Assembly (NCBI RefSeq): GCF_022814725.1
Contig: NZ_CP093442.1
Coordinates: 2,728,001-2,792,000 of the forward strand
Length of the DNA stretch: 64,000 nt
DNA from: Bdellovibrio reynosensis
Lineage (GTDB): Bacteria; Bdellovibrionota; Bdellovibrionia; Bdellovibrionales; Bdellovibrionaceae
Direction of reading: 5' to 3'
The notes beneath the pieces are model-generated. The model saw only the letters and a program-made list of their open reading frames with translations. It searched no databases and had not been told where the DNA came from. How positions within the stretch are numbered: the first letter of the stretch is position 1; each line of letters opens with the position of its first letter. Shown in pieces: positions 63,482-64,000 of the stretch. Made by a program: the position numbers and the translations under genes.

Positions 63482-63944
63482 TGAAATGAAACTGACTGAA
63501 ACACCTGACACAGTAAATTGGCCAGCAACTTATTACGTATACATAGAAAAGAAAGGCCCGTTTCAAGAAACCGCCATGAAAGCATGGAAAGAGTTTCATG
63601 AAAATATCGACGAGCTTCTGAAGCAAGTAAAGATCACAGGGTACACCAGTTTTTATAAAGTAAAACCTGAAATGATTTATCGAGCTGGCGCGACCATCGA
63701 TGCAAAGCCCGCAGTGTTACCTGCAGGTTATCAAGTCACCCAATTCCAAGGCGGGAAATATTCGCGCTTCATCATGACAGGTCCTTATAAGAACCTGCCT
63801 GAAGCTTGCGGAAAAGTTTTTGAAATCGTTGAAAAAACCAAGATGCCGGTGCGAGATGATTTCTTTATCGAAAACTATGTCAACGATCCGCGGGTGACTC
63901 CTGAAGAGCAGTTAATCACGGAAATTCAGATCCCCACGGTTTAG
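63474..63944 (+). CDS. GyrI/AraC effector-binding-domain-like protein
   Basis: A 156-residue protein that fits the GyrI-like small-molecule-binding fold: TYYVYIEKKGPFQETAMKAWKEFHENI (about 21-47) and FQGGKYSRFIMTGPYKNLPEACGKVFEIV (about 95-123) with its characteristic strand-helix repeats. The ATG at 63474 follows GAGGAAAAAG and overlaps the end of the MBL gene. Ligands are unknown. The last ~55 bp of the window hold no further gene. Confidence 0.83.
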   Translation: MGSEMKLTETPDTVNWPATYYVYIEKKGPFQETAMKAWKEFHENIDELLKQVKITGYTSFYKVKPEMIYRAGATIDAKPAVLPAGYQVTQFQGGKYSRFIMTGPYKNLPEACGKVFEIVEKTKMPVRDDFFIENYVNDPRVTPEEQLITEIQIPTV

Positions 63945-64000
63945 TCTATTGGTTACAAGAAACCTGAATGCTTTCGCTAGGTAATGCTAAACCTAGTTTA

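Overview
The window looks like a chromosomal segment of a Bdellovibrio-like predatory bacterium (Bdellovibrionota, formerly Deltaproteobacteria). The assignment is inference from gene content: an MglA-type GTPase downstream of dnaX-ybaB-recR, a TIGR02147-type protein, DUF4105 and paired DUF3015 envelope proteins, many small secreted proteins, a eukaryote-like NADP isocitrate dehydrogenase, and a tmRNA whose tag I read as GNDYALAA. Base composition is moderately AT-rich. I see no prophage, insertion sequence or CRISPR array.

Layout. 1-11.6 kb holds signalling and proteostasis genes: a two-component pair (response regulator cut by the window edge), Lon protease, a TPR/winged-helix regulator, tRNA-Val, a chemoreceptor, a second histidine kinase, and an RRM-protein/IF-1 pair. 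11.8-19.1 kb carries a small conserved protein, an MFS transporter, a TPR-membrane-class III cyclase, an L,D-transpeptidase, a PilZ protein and an Sfp-type PPTase. 19.1-24.3 kb is the housekeeping core: nadA, then a minus-strand block SRP RNA - dnaX - ybaB - recR - mglA. Two large inverted-repeat elements flank this block. 24.3-36 kb has lipocalin, icd, LysR, srkA, a YgjP-like protease, PAP2, lipoproteins and a TIGR02147 protein.

36.4-47 kb starts with tmRNA, then a DoxX-like protein and a Nei/Fpg-like protein lacking the usual Pro2. Next come a run of five small-enzyme genes, a decayed outer-membrane barrel gene, and a minus-strand envelope block (two DUF3015, DUF4105, lipoprotein hydrolase). 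47.3-51.8 kb is a minus-strand DNA-repair block: radical SAM protein, then UdgX-type uracil-DNA protein with a DUF4130 domain, then an SF2 helicase with cysteine clusters. 51.9-64 kb holds katG, two AHSA1/SRPBCC proteins, an FBP-type zinc protein, exonuclease III, an H1-like basic protein, an erythromycin-esterase-like protein overlapping an ABC-F ATPase tail to tail, and an MBL-fold/GyrI-like pair.

The most interesting signals are: the near-perfect ~140-nt palindrome upstream of the SRP RNA; the 126-nt element with 18-bp arms just after mglA; a hairpin that covers the IF-1 ribosome binding site; the radical SAM-UdgX-helicase block; small intergenic hairpins whose arms differ but stay complementary; a short leader ORF whose SD can pair with its own 3' end; and a terminator-like hairpin inside the 5' end of the DUF4105 reading frame. 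All coordinates and starts were read by eye. Family names rest on recalled motifs, not on searches.
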